From the NCBI GenBank assembly GCA_013288345.1, contig JABDCA010000003.1, positions 88,548 through 152,547 on the forward strand: DNA of 64,000 nt, written 5' to 3'. The translations under genes and the position numbers were made by a program. The notes below the pieces were generated by a model. That model ran no database searches and had not been told where the DNA came from. It saw nothing but the letters and a program-made list of their open reading frames with translations. Shown here one piece after another: positions 50,993 to 59,915 of the stretch (positions are counted from its first letter, which is position 1; every line of letters starts with the position of its first letter). This DNA is from Bacteroidota bacterium (GTDB lineage Bacteria > Bacteroidota > Bacteroidia > JABEUT01).

Positions 50993-52204
50993 ATGAAAGA
51001 AGAACTAAAAATATTATTCCTGGAAGATAATTACGATGATTTAGCACTCGTACAAAGGGCCCTGCGAAAGTCTAATTTTGTTTTTAATAGCTCGCACGCA
51101 AGCAATAAAGAAGAGTTTGTTTCAAGCCTGTCTTCTTTTGGCCCCGATATTATTCTATCCGATCATACATTGCCCCAGTTTGATTCCTTATCAGCGCTGG
51201 AAATTGTGAAGGAGCAATACCCTTACATACCTTTTATACTGGTTACCGGCTCAGTGTCGGAAGAGTTTGCCGTAAAGTGCATAAAAGGCGGGGCAGAGGA
51301 TTATGTATTGAAAAGTAATTTGTTGAAGTTGCCCTCTATAATTGAGAATGCTTTAGGTAAAAAAGAACTGAAGAATGAAAATATTATAGTAAAGAACCTA
51401 AATGAAAAACTAAAAAATGCCAATGAGGTAATAGCCCAGAAAAATAAAGATATTACCGATAGTATTAACTACGCTCAACGAATTCAGCATGCCATATTAC
51501 CAAGCGAAAGGCTATTACAACGGTATTTTCCCCACTCATTTATTTTATATAAGCCCAAGGATATTGTAAGCGGAGATTTTTATTGGTTCACCGAACTTAA
51601 CGGTAAATTTATTATTGCAGTATGTGATTGTACAGGGCATGGTGTTCCGGGTTCATTGCTTTCTATGATGGGCTATCACCTGCTTAAGAATACCGTACAC
51701 CTTAAGAATATAGCCGACCCTGCCGGAATATTGAATGAAATTAACAGTGGGTTTAGCGATATTTTTGGAATAGGTACCAATGCCGATGCAATTAACGACG
51801 GTATGGATATTTCGGTTTGTTCTATTGATAAAGCGAATTCAACTCTTACCTTCTCAGGGGCTAAGCGTCCGCTGTATATTATCAGGAACAAAGAACTTAT
51901 AGAAGTTAAGGGCTCTCCGCTTCCTATAGGTGGCGGGCATTATGAAAGACATCCGTATAAAAATGATGAAATAAAGATTGAAAAGGGTGACCGATATTAC
52001 ATGTTTACCGATGGCTATGCCGACCAATTTGGAGGTGAGAACCATAAAAAACTAAAATCAATCGGGCTTAAGAACCTGTTAATTGGCCTTGCTGATGAGC
52101 CTGTTCAAGCACAAAAAAAGATATTGGGTGACTATTTCGAAGTACGGAAATCTGCCGATGAGCAAACAGATGATGTGCTGATAATTGGGTTTGACGTAAT
52201 TTGA
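50993..52204 (+). CDS. Receiver domain fused to SpoIIE/PP2C-type phosphatase
   Basis: A 403-residue protein from ATG 50993 (a TTG at 50984 would add three residues; GGAGG lies only 2 bp before the ATG, which leaves the start uncertain). Receiver domain at 1-120 ('LFLEDNYDD', phospho-acceptor in 'PDIILSDHTLPQFD', Lys in 'YVLKSN'), coiled coil (about 125-160), and SpoIIE-type serine phosphatase at about 165-400 ('VSGDFYWFTELNGKFIIAVCDCTGHGVPGSLLSMMG', 'DGMDISVCSIDK', 'YMFTDGYADQFGG'). Asp residues for metal binding are present. It should dephosphorylate an anti-anti-sigma-like partner under control of the kinase; no such partner is nearby. Confidence 0.9.
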   Translation: MKEELKILFLEDNYDDLALVQRALRKSNFVFNSSHASNKEEFVSSLSSFGPDIILSDHTLPQFDSLSALEIVKEQYPYIPFILVTGSVSEEFAVKCIKGGAEDYVLKSNLLKLPSIIENALGKKELKNENIIVKNLNEKLKNANEVIAQKNKDITDSINYAQRIQHAILPSERLLQRYFPHSFILYKPKDIVSGDFYWFTELNGKFIIAVCDCTGHGVPGSLLSMMGYHLLKNTVHLKNIADPAGILNEINSGFSDIFGIGTNADAINDGMDISVCSIDKANSTLTFSGAKRPLYIIRNKELIEVKGSPLPIGGGHYERHPYKNDEIKIEKGDRYYMFTDGYADQFGGENHKKLKSIGLKNLLIGLADEPVQAQKKILGDYFEVRKSADEQTDDVLIIGFDVI

Positions 52205-52273
52205 TTTTTTAAATACCCGGTCTCAATCAATTTCCTTCATCAATTCTTCAGATTTGTTGCGTACTTTTATTCT

Positions 52274-52972
52274 ATGAAACGCCTACACCTAATCTTGCTA
52301 AGCTATTTAATTCTGCTTGGAGGTAGTGTTCTTGCACAACAGGAACATACTGAAATAACTCCGGTCTACAATGGCTATCGTCATGTTATCACTTACGATG
52401 CACGGAATAACAAGCTAAGTGACATAGAGCAGGAAATCTGGAATGATAAATGGATAGATATTGAAACCGATAAGGCTACGTATAATGCCGCTAATAAAGT
52501 AACATGGTCAATTTCTCAAGTCTGGCAAAACTTTTTTACCTACGATAGCCTTAATAATTTAAAAAGCTTTACAAAGCAATACAGATACGATAGCGTATAT
52601 GTTAATACTGAAAGGCATTTTTACACCTATAGTAGTAAAAATGAAAAGACCAGTGAGATAATCCAGGAATGGAGCAATGACCAGTGGGTTAATAAGTCCC
52701 GAAGCAAAATCAGCCATGAAGAACTATTAAACCAAAATTGGGATGGCAAACAATGGGTAAACAGTGACCGGCGAACATATGCCTACGATACACGGGGCAA
52801 TGTATTATGTCAGTTATCGCAACGCTGGGATGGTAAACAATGGATAAATGTGGAAAGATGGACATACACATTTGATGATAGTAATAAACAGCAAAGCTAT
52901 ATAGATGAGGTATGGGATGGATCGGAATGGGGTCCCTGGCAACCGGTTCGAGACCCCATGCCACATTTGTAA
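52274..52972 (+). CDS. Secreted WDGKxW-repeat protein
   Basis: A 232-residue exported protein: signal peptide 1-21. The mature part repeats a motif of 35-40 residues around 'W(D/N)(G/D)xxW(V/I)Nx(D/E)RxxYxYD' ('NQNWDGKQWVNSDRRTYAYD', 'QRWDGKQWINVERWTYTFD', and degenerate copies upstream such as 'EIWNDKWIDIETDKATYN'). Such repeats occur in many Bacteroidota surface proteins, often before a T9SS domain, but here the protein ends without one ('WDGSEWGPWQPVRD'). So it may be periplasmic, or a truncated relative. It is 70 bp after the phosphatase gene. Confidence 0.75.
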   Translation: MKRLHLILLSYLILLGGSVLAQQEHTEITPVYNGYRHVITYDARNNKLSDIEQEIWNDKWIDIETDKATYNAANKVTWSISQVWQNFFTYDSLNNLKSFTKQYRYDSVYVNTERHFYTYSSKNEKTSEIIQEWSNDQWVNKSRSKISHEELLNQNWDGKQWVNSDRRTYAYDTRGNVLCQLSQRWDGKQWINVERWTYTFDDSNKQQSYIDEVWDGSEWGPWQPVRDPMPHL

Positions 52973-53013
52973 GTGGTTAGACTTCTTCCAATCTTACAAA
53001 TAATAATGTAGAA

Positions 53014-53556
53014 TTATTCTTTCCCTATTGCGCCTTTAAAGTGGTGGTCGGTGTCTTTAAATAGTACATTAAACGTAGTAAGCGAGCCATAAATACTTGT
53101 TAAATATTGTTGTAGCTCCACTTTTTCTGAATCAGTAAGCACTTTATGGGCATTTATTTTTTGCTCCATTACCCGCAGTTTATCGCGCACCATTACAATT
53201 TTATGGAAAAAGGTTTCGATGGGTATCTCTTTCGATTGAGCGCTGGTTTCGGCTGGTTTTAATACCAAGGTACCTTTGTTCCATTTTGCTGCCATCGGAA
53301 CAGTATCTGATGTGTCTAATCTTCTGTTCAATATTCGTTCAAGGGCATCTTCAATATCACTAAGTGTTGTAGTGGTATCAATTGGCACATTTTCAGCGCC
53401 CTCTAGTAACTCCAGGTTTTCATTCTTGCTTACAATCTTAGTGCCTTGCTGGGCCTTAAACCATATTACATAGTATTCAGCCTCTACCGAAACTATAACC
53501 CCTTTGCCAAAGCCGGGATGCTCAATGCGTGAGCCGGTGTTAAATGTTGTACTCAT
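53014..53556 (-). CDS. Hypothetical protein with small Tudor/CarD-like N-terminal domain
   Basis: A 180-residue soluble protein. Residues 5-55 ('GSRIEHPGFGKGVIVSVEAEYYVIWFKAQQGTKIVS') resemble the small beta-barrel found in UvrD-type helicase C termini and CarD-like domains, which bind nucleic acid or RNA polymerase. The rest is helical ('LRVMEQKINAHKVLTDSEKVELQQYLTSIYGSLTTF'). It has no signal peptide. It is convergent with the gene at 52274. The assignment of the N-terminal domain is by pattern only. Confidence 0.6.
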   Translation of the reverse strand: MSTTFNTGSRIEHPGFGKGVIVSVEAEYYVIWFKAQQGTKIVSKNENLELLEGAENVPIDTTTTLSDIEDALERILNRRLDTSDTVPMAAKWNKGTLVLKPAETSAQSKEIPIETFFHKIVMVRDKLRVMEQKINAHKVLTDSEKVELQQYLTSIYGSLTTFNVLFKDTDHHFKGAIGKE

Positions 53557-53632
53557 AGTAATAGCAAATATAGCCGATTTTTAAACTCTACTAGTTGAGA
53601 ATGGTATATGGGCACAAAGCAAGTTTATTGTG

Positions 53633-54703
53633 CTATTTCAACAGAACCGAAGGTAATACCCCAAATTGTTCCTTGAAAACTGCGGCAAACTTGCTCGCAT
53701 TTTCGTATCCAAGCAAACCGGCAACTTCTTTTACTGTACTGGCTTTTTCGGTGAGCAGTTTATTAGCCAACGACATTTGATGATGCCTGTAATGCTGGTA
53801 TAAGCTTTTATTATGAACTGTCTTAAAATCGCTTTTTAATTTGGTTGGCGAAATGCCAACCTTTTTAGCGGTGTTTTCAATGCCCGGAAATGAGAGAAGT
53901 ATATTATCCCTAAGGTATTGTTCTGCTTTTTGAATGTACTTGCGGTCGGCGTCAGATAATTTAAACTGATCATCTGCAATAGCTTCCTTATCATATACGT
54001 TAAGGTATTGTTTAAAGAAACCGGTAAGCAAGGCTCTTATTTCCTTTTTCTTACTATCATTTATATTTTGTTCTGCCAGTGCCAGAAAATCGCTGTAAAA
54101 TTTATCACTATCAGTACTGGTATCGGCCATTATAAGATTAGTGTTACCCGATTGGAAGAATTTATCAATACTGCTGTTTGCAAAATAGTTTTTCGATGCT
54201 ATTTGCTTGCTCATCCATTCATTGGTAAAGTACACGGTTATATTCGTTTCATGGGCGTCTTTAAAATGAACATCGCTTGTGGCGTTACCGGGTTTAAAAA
54301 TGGTCCATGTTTTATCGGTTAGCACCTGGCCATTTACCAGCATCGATTTGCTTTTAATTGTAGTGGCATGGTAATGCAGGTTTATAAAATTAAAATCCAT
54401 TGGTAACGACTTATCATAAATGTTCGTCATCTCCAGGTTCTTTTTATAAAGCAGATCGGAAACAAATATCCACAAACCTTCTTCCAATTCAGTATAATAC
54501 AACTGTGCATGCAGGAACATGGTACTTGTGGTTATTAGCTTCTTTTCGCGCGAATGTTTGCAAAAGGGTACACTGTCGAATGTTTCAATAATGGTGTAGG
54601 GCGAGTTGGCCAGGTTAGCCAGATGGAAAAAACCGGCCTTGTAAGTAACTTTATACTTCTGGAATTTGGAAAGCCATTTTTTTACCTGTCCGGCAATTGT
54701 CAT
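53633..54703 (-). CDS. AraC-family transcriptional regulator
   Basis: A 356-residue protein with a C-terminal AraC/XylS double helix-turn-helix (about 255-355): 'IQKAEQYLRDNILLSFPGIENTAKKVGISPTKLKSDFKTVHNKSLYQHYRHHQMSLANKLLTEKASTVKEVAGLLGYENASKFAAVFKEQFGVLP', all standard positions. The N-terminal 240 residues are a sensory domain rich in aromatic and beta residues; a ligand cannot be told. It stands alone and lies upstream of a terminator-flanked gene on the same strand. Confidence 0.9.
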   Translation of the reverse strand: MTIAGQVKKWLSKFQKYKVTYKAGFFHLANLANSPYTIIETFDSVPFCKHSREKKLITTSTMFLHAQLYYTELEEGLWIFVSDLLYKKNLEMTNIYDKSLPMDFNFINLHYHATTIKSKSMLVNGQVLTDKTWTIFKPGNATSDVHFKDAHETNITVYFTNEWMSKQIASKNYFANSSIDKFFQSGNTNLIMADTSTDSDKFYSDFLALAEQNINDSKKKEIRALLTGFFKQYLNVYDKEAIADDQFKLSDADRKYIQKAEQYLRDNILLSFPGIENTAKKVGISPTKLKSDFKTVHNKSLYQHYRHHQMSLANKLLTEKASTVKEVAGLLGYENASKFAAVFKEQFGVLPSVLLK

Positions 54704-54742
54704 TTACCTGAGATTTTTTTATTTAGATAAGGTGTAAAGTAA

Positions 54743-54780
54743 CAAAAAAAATGGACCGCCAGTTTAACGGCCCATTTTTA
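54743..54780 (-). terminator. Terminator downstream of the 54797 gene
   Basis: AAAAATGGGCCG and GGTCCATTTTTTTT (minus strand) form an imperfect stem with T run, 17 bp past the stop codon of the T9SS gene. Confidence 0.65.
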
Positions 54781-54796
54781 TGGAAGCAATAATTTA

Positions 54797-57700
54797 TTAT
54801 TCTAAAACAATCCGTTTATTCAGTGTTTCTTGTTTAGATACTATGTTCAGTATATAGCATCCTTTTTGCAGGCCGCCTAAATCAAGTTTCAGGTTATGGC
54901 CACTTTGTGTTGTGCTGTAAACGGCTTCACCTAAAATATTGGTAACGGTAATCTTCATATCTGTTGCATCAATGTTAGGGTTATTTATATCTACAAAAAT
55001 AAAGCCTGTGCTTGGGTTAGGGTACACCTTGGTGCTACCTGCAAGCAGGGGTGTACTAATACCGGTAGGCGTAAAGGTAAGTTGTAATGTGCACACACTA
55101 TCGCAACCGGTACTGTTGGTTAAAGTATCTACATATGTTCCGGCTATAGAAAGTGTATCATATTTGTTTTGCCATAAATAGTAAGCATTAGATGTTGTAA
55201 TACTATCGGTATGGCTATTGGCGCAGGTAAATGAAGTGACAGCAGTAGTGGTGCCCATATAAAATGTGCTGAACTCAGTTACTGCGAAATCAACTTCCCA
55301 ATCCTTGTCGGCAGTTATCCATTTTGCAGCAATAGGGCTGTGTGGTATAGCGCGTATGTTTCCGTTGCTGTCTTTATGCAATTGTAAAACGGCCACTTGC
55401 ATGGTACCGGTTGTGGTATCATTCGATAAATGCTGCCCCGAGGTATTGCTGGTGTTAAAGTTTACAATATCCTGGTAGGTAAAGTACATGCTTAAACCTG
55501 CAGGTGCATGAGGGTTTTGTGCATTAACCTGGTTTACCCTTGGTGCAAACTGGCCTGTACCAAATGTTGCAATGGTAGGGTATACAGTCTGCTTTATTTG
55601 TGTAAAACCGGGGCTGCCACCTGCAATACTATCTGCAATAGTGAGCATTTTCGAACAGTTATTGGTGTCATTATAGTTTACAGTTAACCCATCCGTTTGG
55701 TTAACTATTTTTGAACCCAATGTGCCTGGTGTACCGCTTAACGGGCTTGGCGGATCAACCGAGAAAGTCAGGGTTGAGGTTTTAGCGCCATACTGGCTGT
55801 TTACTGTAATGGTATAGGTTTGTGTTGCGGTTGCAACAGCAGGTGTACCTGTAATTTTACCACTTACGAAATCGTAAGATAAACCTTTGGGCAATGGAGG
55901 AGTTATTTGATAAGCATAGAACGCCACACGTTTTACATAGTTACTGTTGGTATCTGCTATCCATGTTTCAGGTATACCTGTTGGGTTAGGTACGGTAACA
56001 ACACCGCAAGGCTTTTGCAGCTTTACACCTAATTGTTTGAAGTCATACATTTGGTTTGTTGTATCGCCTTTAGCTGAAAAAGTGCGATACAAGGCAAAAA
56101 CAGAATTTGCTGTGGCAAGGTAAACAGCTCCAACTCCGTTGGTATCAATATCAATAGAATGGAACTTCCATTTCAATGTATCGAGTCCTGAAAAGTATTG
56201 ATAAAAATTTCCACTGGCAGGATTATTACTAACCAGTATGTTTTTATACCCATTGTCGCTAATGAACATTTGGCTATTTTTACCGAATGTAAATCCGTTT
56301 ATTATATCGAAACTGTTACTTGTGCTGGCGCTAATTTGTGAAGGTGAACCGCTTGAAGTGTCAACTACAGTTATATACCCCGATGTGGCACCCGTAGCAG
56401 TATTTGTATCGGCTAAATATAGTTTTCCGTCAGGGCCAAGGCGCATAGCAGATACATTACTGATGTACCCGGAAGGCAGAGAAGTAAAGCTGAAGTCATT
56501 GTTACTGGCCGAAGTAAGACGATAAATGTTAGATAAAACGCTATTGGTTTGATCGGGTGCTGCCAGGTAAATACGGCCTGAATCATCGGCAGTAATATTT
56601 GTTACATACAGGTAGTTAGGAACTGTGTTAATTGCTCCTTTATAATTTCCATTATAGTCAAAACGCATAATGCTATCGGCGGTGCTTAGTACATAAATAG
56701 TGTTATAGTTTTTGCATATACCTTTTTGATGTCCGGTATAAAACGAATCGACTTGTAATGTCATACCAAGTGTTCCACCGGTTATAGCCGGCTGGTAGTT
56801 TAGCGCACTGCCCATGCAAACATGCGCATTTATTCCGTTATAGGTAATTACAGGCGGCTTAGGGATTATCTGTTGTATTTCACGGATTCTGGCATTCAAT
56901 ATATCCCCAACAAATAAGGTACCTGAGCTATTACTGGCAATGCCAGGAATAGGAAATAAGTCATATCCATCAGTAAAACCAAATTGAGCCTTCTTACCAA
57001 TATCATCCTGGAACCCTCCAGTTGTAGCTCCATTACCTGCAATAGTTATAACGTCTCCACCTGAGCTGATTTTTCTTACAGTATTACTTGTAGGCTCAGT
57101 AACATATAAGTTGCCTTTGGCATCTATACAAATTCCGGTTGGAGAGTCAAAACTCGCCGATGTTCCGTGCCCATCAATAGTTGCCTCCGTTCCAGAACCA
57201 GCAACAGTGCTTACAACACCTGCCGGGGTAATTTTCCTGATCCGTTGGTTTCCTCCATCAGCAACAAATAAATTACCTGAATGGTCTACACATATTCCAT
57301 TAGGATAGCTAAATTGAGCGTTTGTACCTGTTGCATCCTGGTAACCAACTACGCCCGAACCAGCGAAAACAGATACAGTACCTGTTGTGTTAATTTTATA
57401 AATTACACTATAGCCATCTGTAGTGTATAAACTACCGGTTTTATCTATACATATGCCAAAGTAAAAGCCTGAAATTGATAGAGATGCAAACGTTGTAACA
57501 ATTCCGGCGGTAGTAATTTTTCGGATTGTAGCGGTTCCAGTACCAATATCCGGCAAATATACATTGCCTGTTGAATCGCAGCAAATTCCATAGACACTTC
57601 CAAACGATGCCTTATTACCTGTGCCATTGATATATCCTGATGAACCTGAACCCGCTAAGGTACTTACCACACCGGCTGGTGTTATTTTTCGGATTAAAAA

Positions 57701-57907
57701 ATTATTCTGATCGACAACATATACATTGCCTGCTTTATCTGTACATACACCATAGGGGTTAGAAAAACTTGCCGAAGTTCCGGGCCCATCGGTATTGCCA
57801 TATACTCCGTTTCCGGCAAATGTGCTCACCTGCATTGAATCGGCCAGGGTTTGTGCCTGTAAGTTAATGCCTAAGAGTGTGGTTAAAATAAGTAATGCTC
57901 TTTTCAT
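54797..57907 (-). CDS. T9SS surface protein with NHL propeller
   Basis: A 1036-residue exported protein: signal peptide 1-20; NHL-type propeller blades over about 25-350 ('GVCTDKAGNVYVVDQNNFLIRKITPAGVVSTLAGSG' repeated); a second propeller-like region (about 380-660); a cadherin/Ig-like 'PKGLSYDFVSGKITGTP' motif near 690; a domain with 'DYNDTNNCSKMLTIADS' and a C-terminal type A T9SS domain ('STKVYPNPSTGFIFVDI', 'LQKGCYILNIVSKQETLNKRIVLE'). The propeller resembles that of the 35211 product. No repeat-derived arms in its sorting domain. Confidence 0.85.
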   Translation of the reverse strand: MKRALLILTTLLGINLQAQTLADSMQVSTFAGNGVYGNTDGPGTSASFSNPYGVCTDKAGNVYVVDQNNFLIRKITPAGVVSTLAGSGSSGYINGTGNKASFGSVYGICCDSTGNVYLPDIGTGTATIRKITTAGIVTTFASLSISGFYFGICIDKTGSLYTTDGYSVIYKINTTGTVSVFAGSGVVGYQDATGTNAQFSYPNGICVDHSGNLFVADGGNQRIRKITPAGVVSTVAGSGTEATIDGHGTSASFDSPTGICIDAKGNLYVTEPTSNTVRKISSGGDVITIAGNGATTGGFQDDIGKKAQFGFTDGYDLFPIPGIASNSSGTLFVGDILNARIREIQQIIPKPPVITYNGINAHVCMGSALNYQPAITGGTLGMTLQVDSFYTGHQKGICKNYNTIYVLSTADSIMRFDYNGNYKGAINTVPNYLYVTNITADDSGRIYLAAPDQTNSVLSNIYRLTSASNNDFSFTSLPSGYISNVSAMRLGPDGKLYLADTNTATGATSGYITVVDTSSGSPSQISASTSNSFDIINGFTFGKNSQMFISDNGYKNILVSNNPASGNFYQYFSGLDTLKWKFHSIDIDTNGVGAVYLATANSVFALYRTFSAKGDTTNQMYDFKQLGVKLQKPCGVVTVPNPTGIPETWIADTNSNYVKRVAFYAYQITPPLPKGLSYDFVSGKITGTPAVATATQTYTITVNSQYGAKTSTLTFSVDPPSPLSGTPGTLGSKIVNQTDGLTVNYNDTNNCSKMLTIADSIAGGSPGFTQIKQTVYPTIATFGTGQFAPRVNQVNAQNPHAPAGLSMYFTYQDIVNFNTSNTSGQHLSNDTTTGTMQVAVLQLHKDSNGNIRAIPHSPIAAKWITADKDWEVDFAVTEFSTFYMGTTTAVTSFTCANSHTDSITTSNAYYLWQNKYDTLSIAGTYVDTLTNSTGCDSVCTLQLTFTPTGISTPLLAGSTKVYPNPSTGFIFVDINNPNIDATDMKITVTNILGEAVYSTTQSGHNLKLDLGGLQKGCYILNIVSKQETLNKRIVLE

Positions 57908-58044
57908 GGGGAGGTTTGTTTTATGTTTAATTATAAAATGCTTTTTATGAAAACGCTTTAAAATTATAAGGGTTTTTTAAAAAAGTATAGCCCGAAACGA
58001 CATTTGTTTTTTGAGCGACATTTTATAAGAGCTGATATGTGAAA

Positions 58045-58079
58045 CAAAAAAGGTGGCCACTTTAAAAGCTGACCACCTT
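58045..58079 (-). terminator. Rho-independent terminator of the SRPBCC operon
   Basis: On the minus strand AAGGTGGTCA and TGGCCACCTT (one G-U pair) flank a 10-nt loop and are followed by six T. It lies 23 bp past the stop of the gene at 58102. Confidence 0.85.
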
Positions 58080-58101
58080 AACCTGTTATAAGCGTAATAA
58101 C

Positions 58102-58560
58102 CTATTCAGGAAAGCCCATACCTTCGTCAATAAGTTTCTGGAGGCTACCTTTAAGATGGCCTGTCCATCCGGGTTTACAACTCTCGTAACATTCGCTTTC
58201 AGGGGTAAGGCCCTTATGTACAAAGTCTATCTGGGTTTTCTCGCCCTTTTCTGTGAGGGTATATATCACTTCTGTATTCTTCCACTCCTTTTTAGCTTTT
58301 ATCCAGCCAAGGTTGCAATCGGTTACCAGCCAAACAACTTTCTTACCGGGAATAAATTCAGATACCCTGAAGTTTACATAAGTATCTCCAAAATGCACCG
58401 AGAATTCATCGTGTAGTTTGCCGGCCTTGCCTTTAAAGTTTTTTGCCCACCATAAATTAACCTGTGCAATCCTTTTCAGGGCTTCCTTTGCCGTAGCCTT
58501 TACTGTCAACTTATAGCTAAAATCCTGCCCCACAAGGGTCTCATCGGTTTGTTTTTTCAT
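58102..58560 (-). CDS. SRPBCC/AHSA1-like protein
   Basis: A 152-residue cytoplasmic START-like (SRPBCC, AHSA1-type) protein: 'FSYKLTVKATAKEALKRI', 'VNFRVSEFIPGKKVVWLV', 'EVIYTLTEKGEKTQIDFVHKGLT' and a C-terminal helix 'WTGHLKGSLQKLIDEG'. It binds hydrophobic ligands in a cavity in related proteins. Last gene in the ArsR/SRPBCC operon; its first codon overlaps the stop of the previous gene by 4 bp. Confidence 0.85.
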   Translation of the reverse strand: MKKQTDETLVGQDFSYKLTVKATAKEALKRIAQVNLWWAKNFKGKAGKLHDEFSVHFGDTYVNFRVSEFIPGKKVVWLVTDCNLGWIKAKKEWKNTEVIYTLTEKGEKTQIDFVHKGLTPESECYESCKPGWTGHLKGSLQKLIDEGMGFPE

Positions 58561-58964
58561 GTTTTTATTTTTAATAGTTCAATTAATCGGGTTCCTAGTA
58601 GTGTCCATCCATTGTTGTGCTCGGTAATATCTTTTAACGTAATAAAGCCATCATGTACTAAATGCAGCTCGGTTCCATTTCCTTTCGGAACAAGCGTCCA
58701 CACAACTTTTGAATTAAAAGGTTTATTGTCGGTCAACGAATTCTTTTGCCATGAATAGGAGAGCCTGGTAAACTGTTTTACTTCCAGCACTTCGCAATGA
58801 ATTTCACTGCCTTGCTTCCCCATAATTAGGAATTTGTGTCCCACTATCGGTTCAAACTCTGTTTTCCCAAGCCATTGTTCTATTAGTTCAGGTTTAGTAA
58901 GATATTCCCAAACTACTTTCGGCGATTGGTTGTAAAACCAGGTATGTTTAATTTCATTTTGCAT
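58557..58964 (-). CDS. SRPBCC/AHSA1-like protein
   Basis: A 135-residue SRPBCC protein, close in plan to the one at 59321: 'IKHTWFYNQSPKVVWEYLTKPELIEQWLGK', 'PIVGHKFLIMG', 'RLSYSWQKN', 'VVWTLVPKGNGTELHLVHDGF'. I use ATG 58964 rather than the TTG at 58973. It is co-transcribed with the ArsR gene upstream (31 bp) and overlaps the next SRPBCC gene by 4 bp. Gene duplication within the operon is clear. Confidence 0.85.
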   Translation of the reverse strand: MQNEIKHTWFYNQSPKVVWEYLTKPELIEQWLGKTEFEPIVGHKFLIMGKQGSEIHCEVLEVKQFTRLSYSWQKNSLTDNKPFNSKVVWTLVPKGNGTELHLVHDGFITLKDITEHNNGWTLLGTRLIELLKIKT

Positions 58965-58995
58965 AGCAATCAATTTTTAGTGAAATACAGTACGT

Positions 58996-59319
58996 TTATT
59001 TTTTTGTTTTTTCGTTTAATAAATTTTCCAGTTTTTTAAGTTTTGTTTCCCAGAATTTATCAAAGTAGTTTATCCAGTTCTGCACTTCATTAAATCCTTC
59101 TTGCTTAAGCACACAGTGCCTTTCGCGCCCAATATCCTGTATTGAGATAAAGCCTGCCTTATACATTATTTTTATGTGTTTTGACACAGCAGGCCGGCTC
59201 ATGTTAAAGTTTTCAGCAAGGGCGTTTATAGTCATACTGTCTTTCGAAAGCAGGTGCATCATGTGCCTGCGGCTTGGATCGGCAATTACCTGGAATGCGT
59301 CTAATTGTGCTTGTCGCAT
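58996..59319 (-). CDS. ArsR-family transcriptional regulator
   Basis: A 107-residue winged-helix repressor: 'AFQVIADPSRRHMMHLLSKDSMTINALAENFNMSRPAVSKHIKIMYKAGFISIQDIGRERHCVLKQ', the ArsR/SmtB-type HTH. It lacks the Cys-rich metal-binding signatures of metal sensors, so it is of the SRPBCC-linked group (such as those controlling AHSA1 genes). It sits 1 bp after the 59321 gene and probably controls the whole operon through the palindrome at 59781-59808. Confidence 0.9.
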   Translation of the reverse strand: MRQAQLDAFQVIADPSRRHMMHLLSKDSMTINALAENFNMSRPAVSKHIKIMYKAGFISIQDIGRERHCVLKQEGFNEVQNWINYFDKFWETKLKKLENLLNEKTKK

Positions 59320-59320
59320 A

Positions 59321-59755
59321 TTAACGGTTTTTTAAAAGTTCAGCAACTTTAGCAATGTTCTGTTTCCAGCCTGCATCCATAACAGTAAATATCTGTAGCA
59401 TAGCGTCATCGGTTGCAAAGCCATGGTGTTCAAGTAATAACTCAGTACCATTATCCTTAGGTACTAAGGTCCACTCCACGGTTGAATCGAGCGTTATTGT
59501 GCCTGGCTTAGGTCCGCCTTTCCAGGAGTAGACCAGTTTTTTGTTGGGTACAAGTTCAAGCACCTTACAGTATATTATACCATCGAAATTGAAAGCGGGC
59601 ATGGGTCTTGCTGTGAATTTAAAATCGTGCCCTACAACTGGTTTAAAATCGTTAGCCATTAACCATTGTGCAATCAGTTCAGGCTTGGTTAAGTATTCCC
59701 AAACAGCTTCCGGTTTGTGAGAATAAAAAAATGTTTGTTTAATTGATTTTGTCAT
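59321..59755 (-). CDS. SRPBCC/AHSA1-like protein, first gene of ArsR operon
   Basis: A 144-residue SRPBCC protein: 'IKQTFFYSHKPEAVWEYLTKPELIAQWLMAND', 'DFKPVVGHDFKFTARP', 'LVYSWKGGP', 'TVEWTLVPKDNGTELLLEHHGF', C-terminal helix. Its closest relative in the window is the 58557 product. First in the four-gene operon SRPBCC-ArsR-SRPBCC-SRPBCC; the operator palindrome lies 26 bp before its ATG. Confidence 0.85.
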   Translation of the reverse strand: MTKSIKQTFFYSHKPEAVWEYLTKPELIAQWLMANDFKPVVGHDFKFTARPMPAFNFDGIIYCKVLELVPNKKLVYSWKGGPKPGTITLDSTVEWTLVPKDNGTELLLEHHGFATDDAMLQIFTVMDAGWKQNIAKVAELLKNR

Positions 59756-59780
59756 AATAGGTAATTTAAAAGTTACGCAA

Positions 59781-59808
59781 ATATACGTAACTTTAAAGTT
59801 ACGTATAT
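59781..59808. promoter_or_regulatory. 28-bp perfect palindrome, likely ArsR operator
   Basis: A perfect inverted repeat with centre between 59794 and 59795, with half site ATATACGTAACTTT. A further half site AAAGTTACG lies at 59769-59777. It lies 26 bp upstream of the first operon gene, the expected place for an ArsR-type repressor dimer site. Confidence 0.8.
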
Positions 59809-59915
59809 ACGTTTAAAGCAAAATGTTTTCAGGGTAGGGTGGTAAGTTACTGATTATTAGAGAGAAAAAAATAGATAGGTGATAGTTGGCTTACTATAGA
59901 AAAGTAAAACGGACT

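Noticed and set aside
50931..51029. 33-codon ORF starting MSLREIEVVERIKDELKLGG
   Set aside because: Overlaps the start of the receiver-SpoIIE gene in another frame; might be a leader peptide but nothing supports it.
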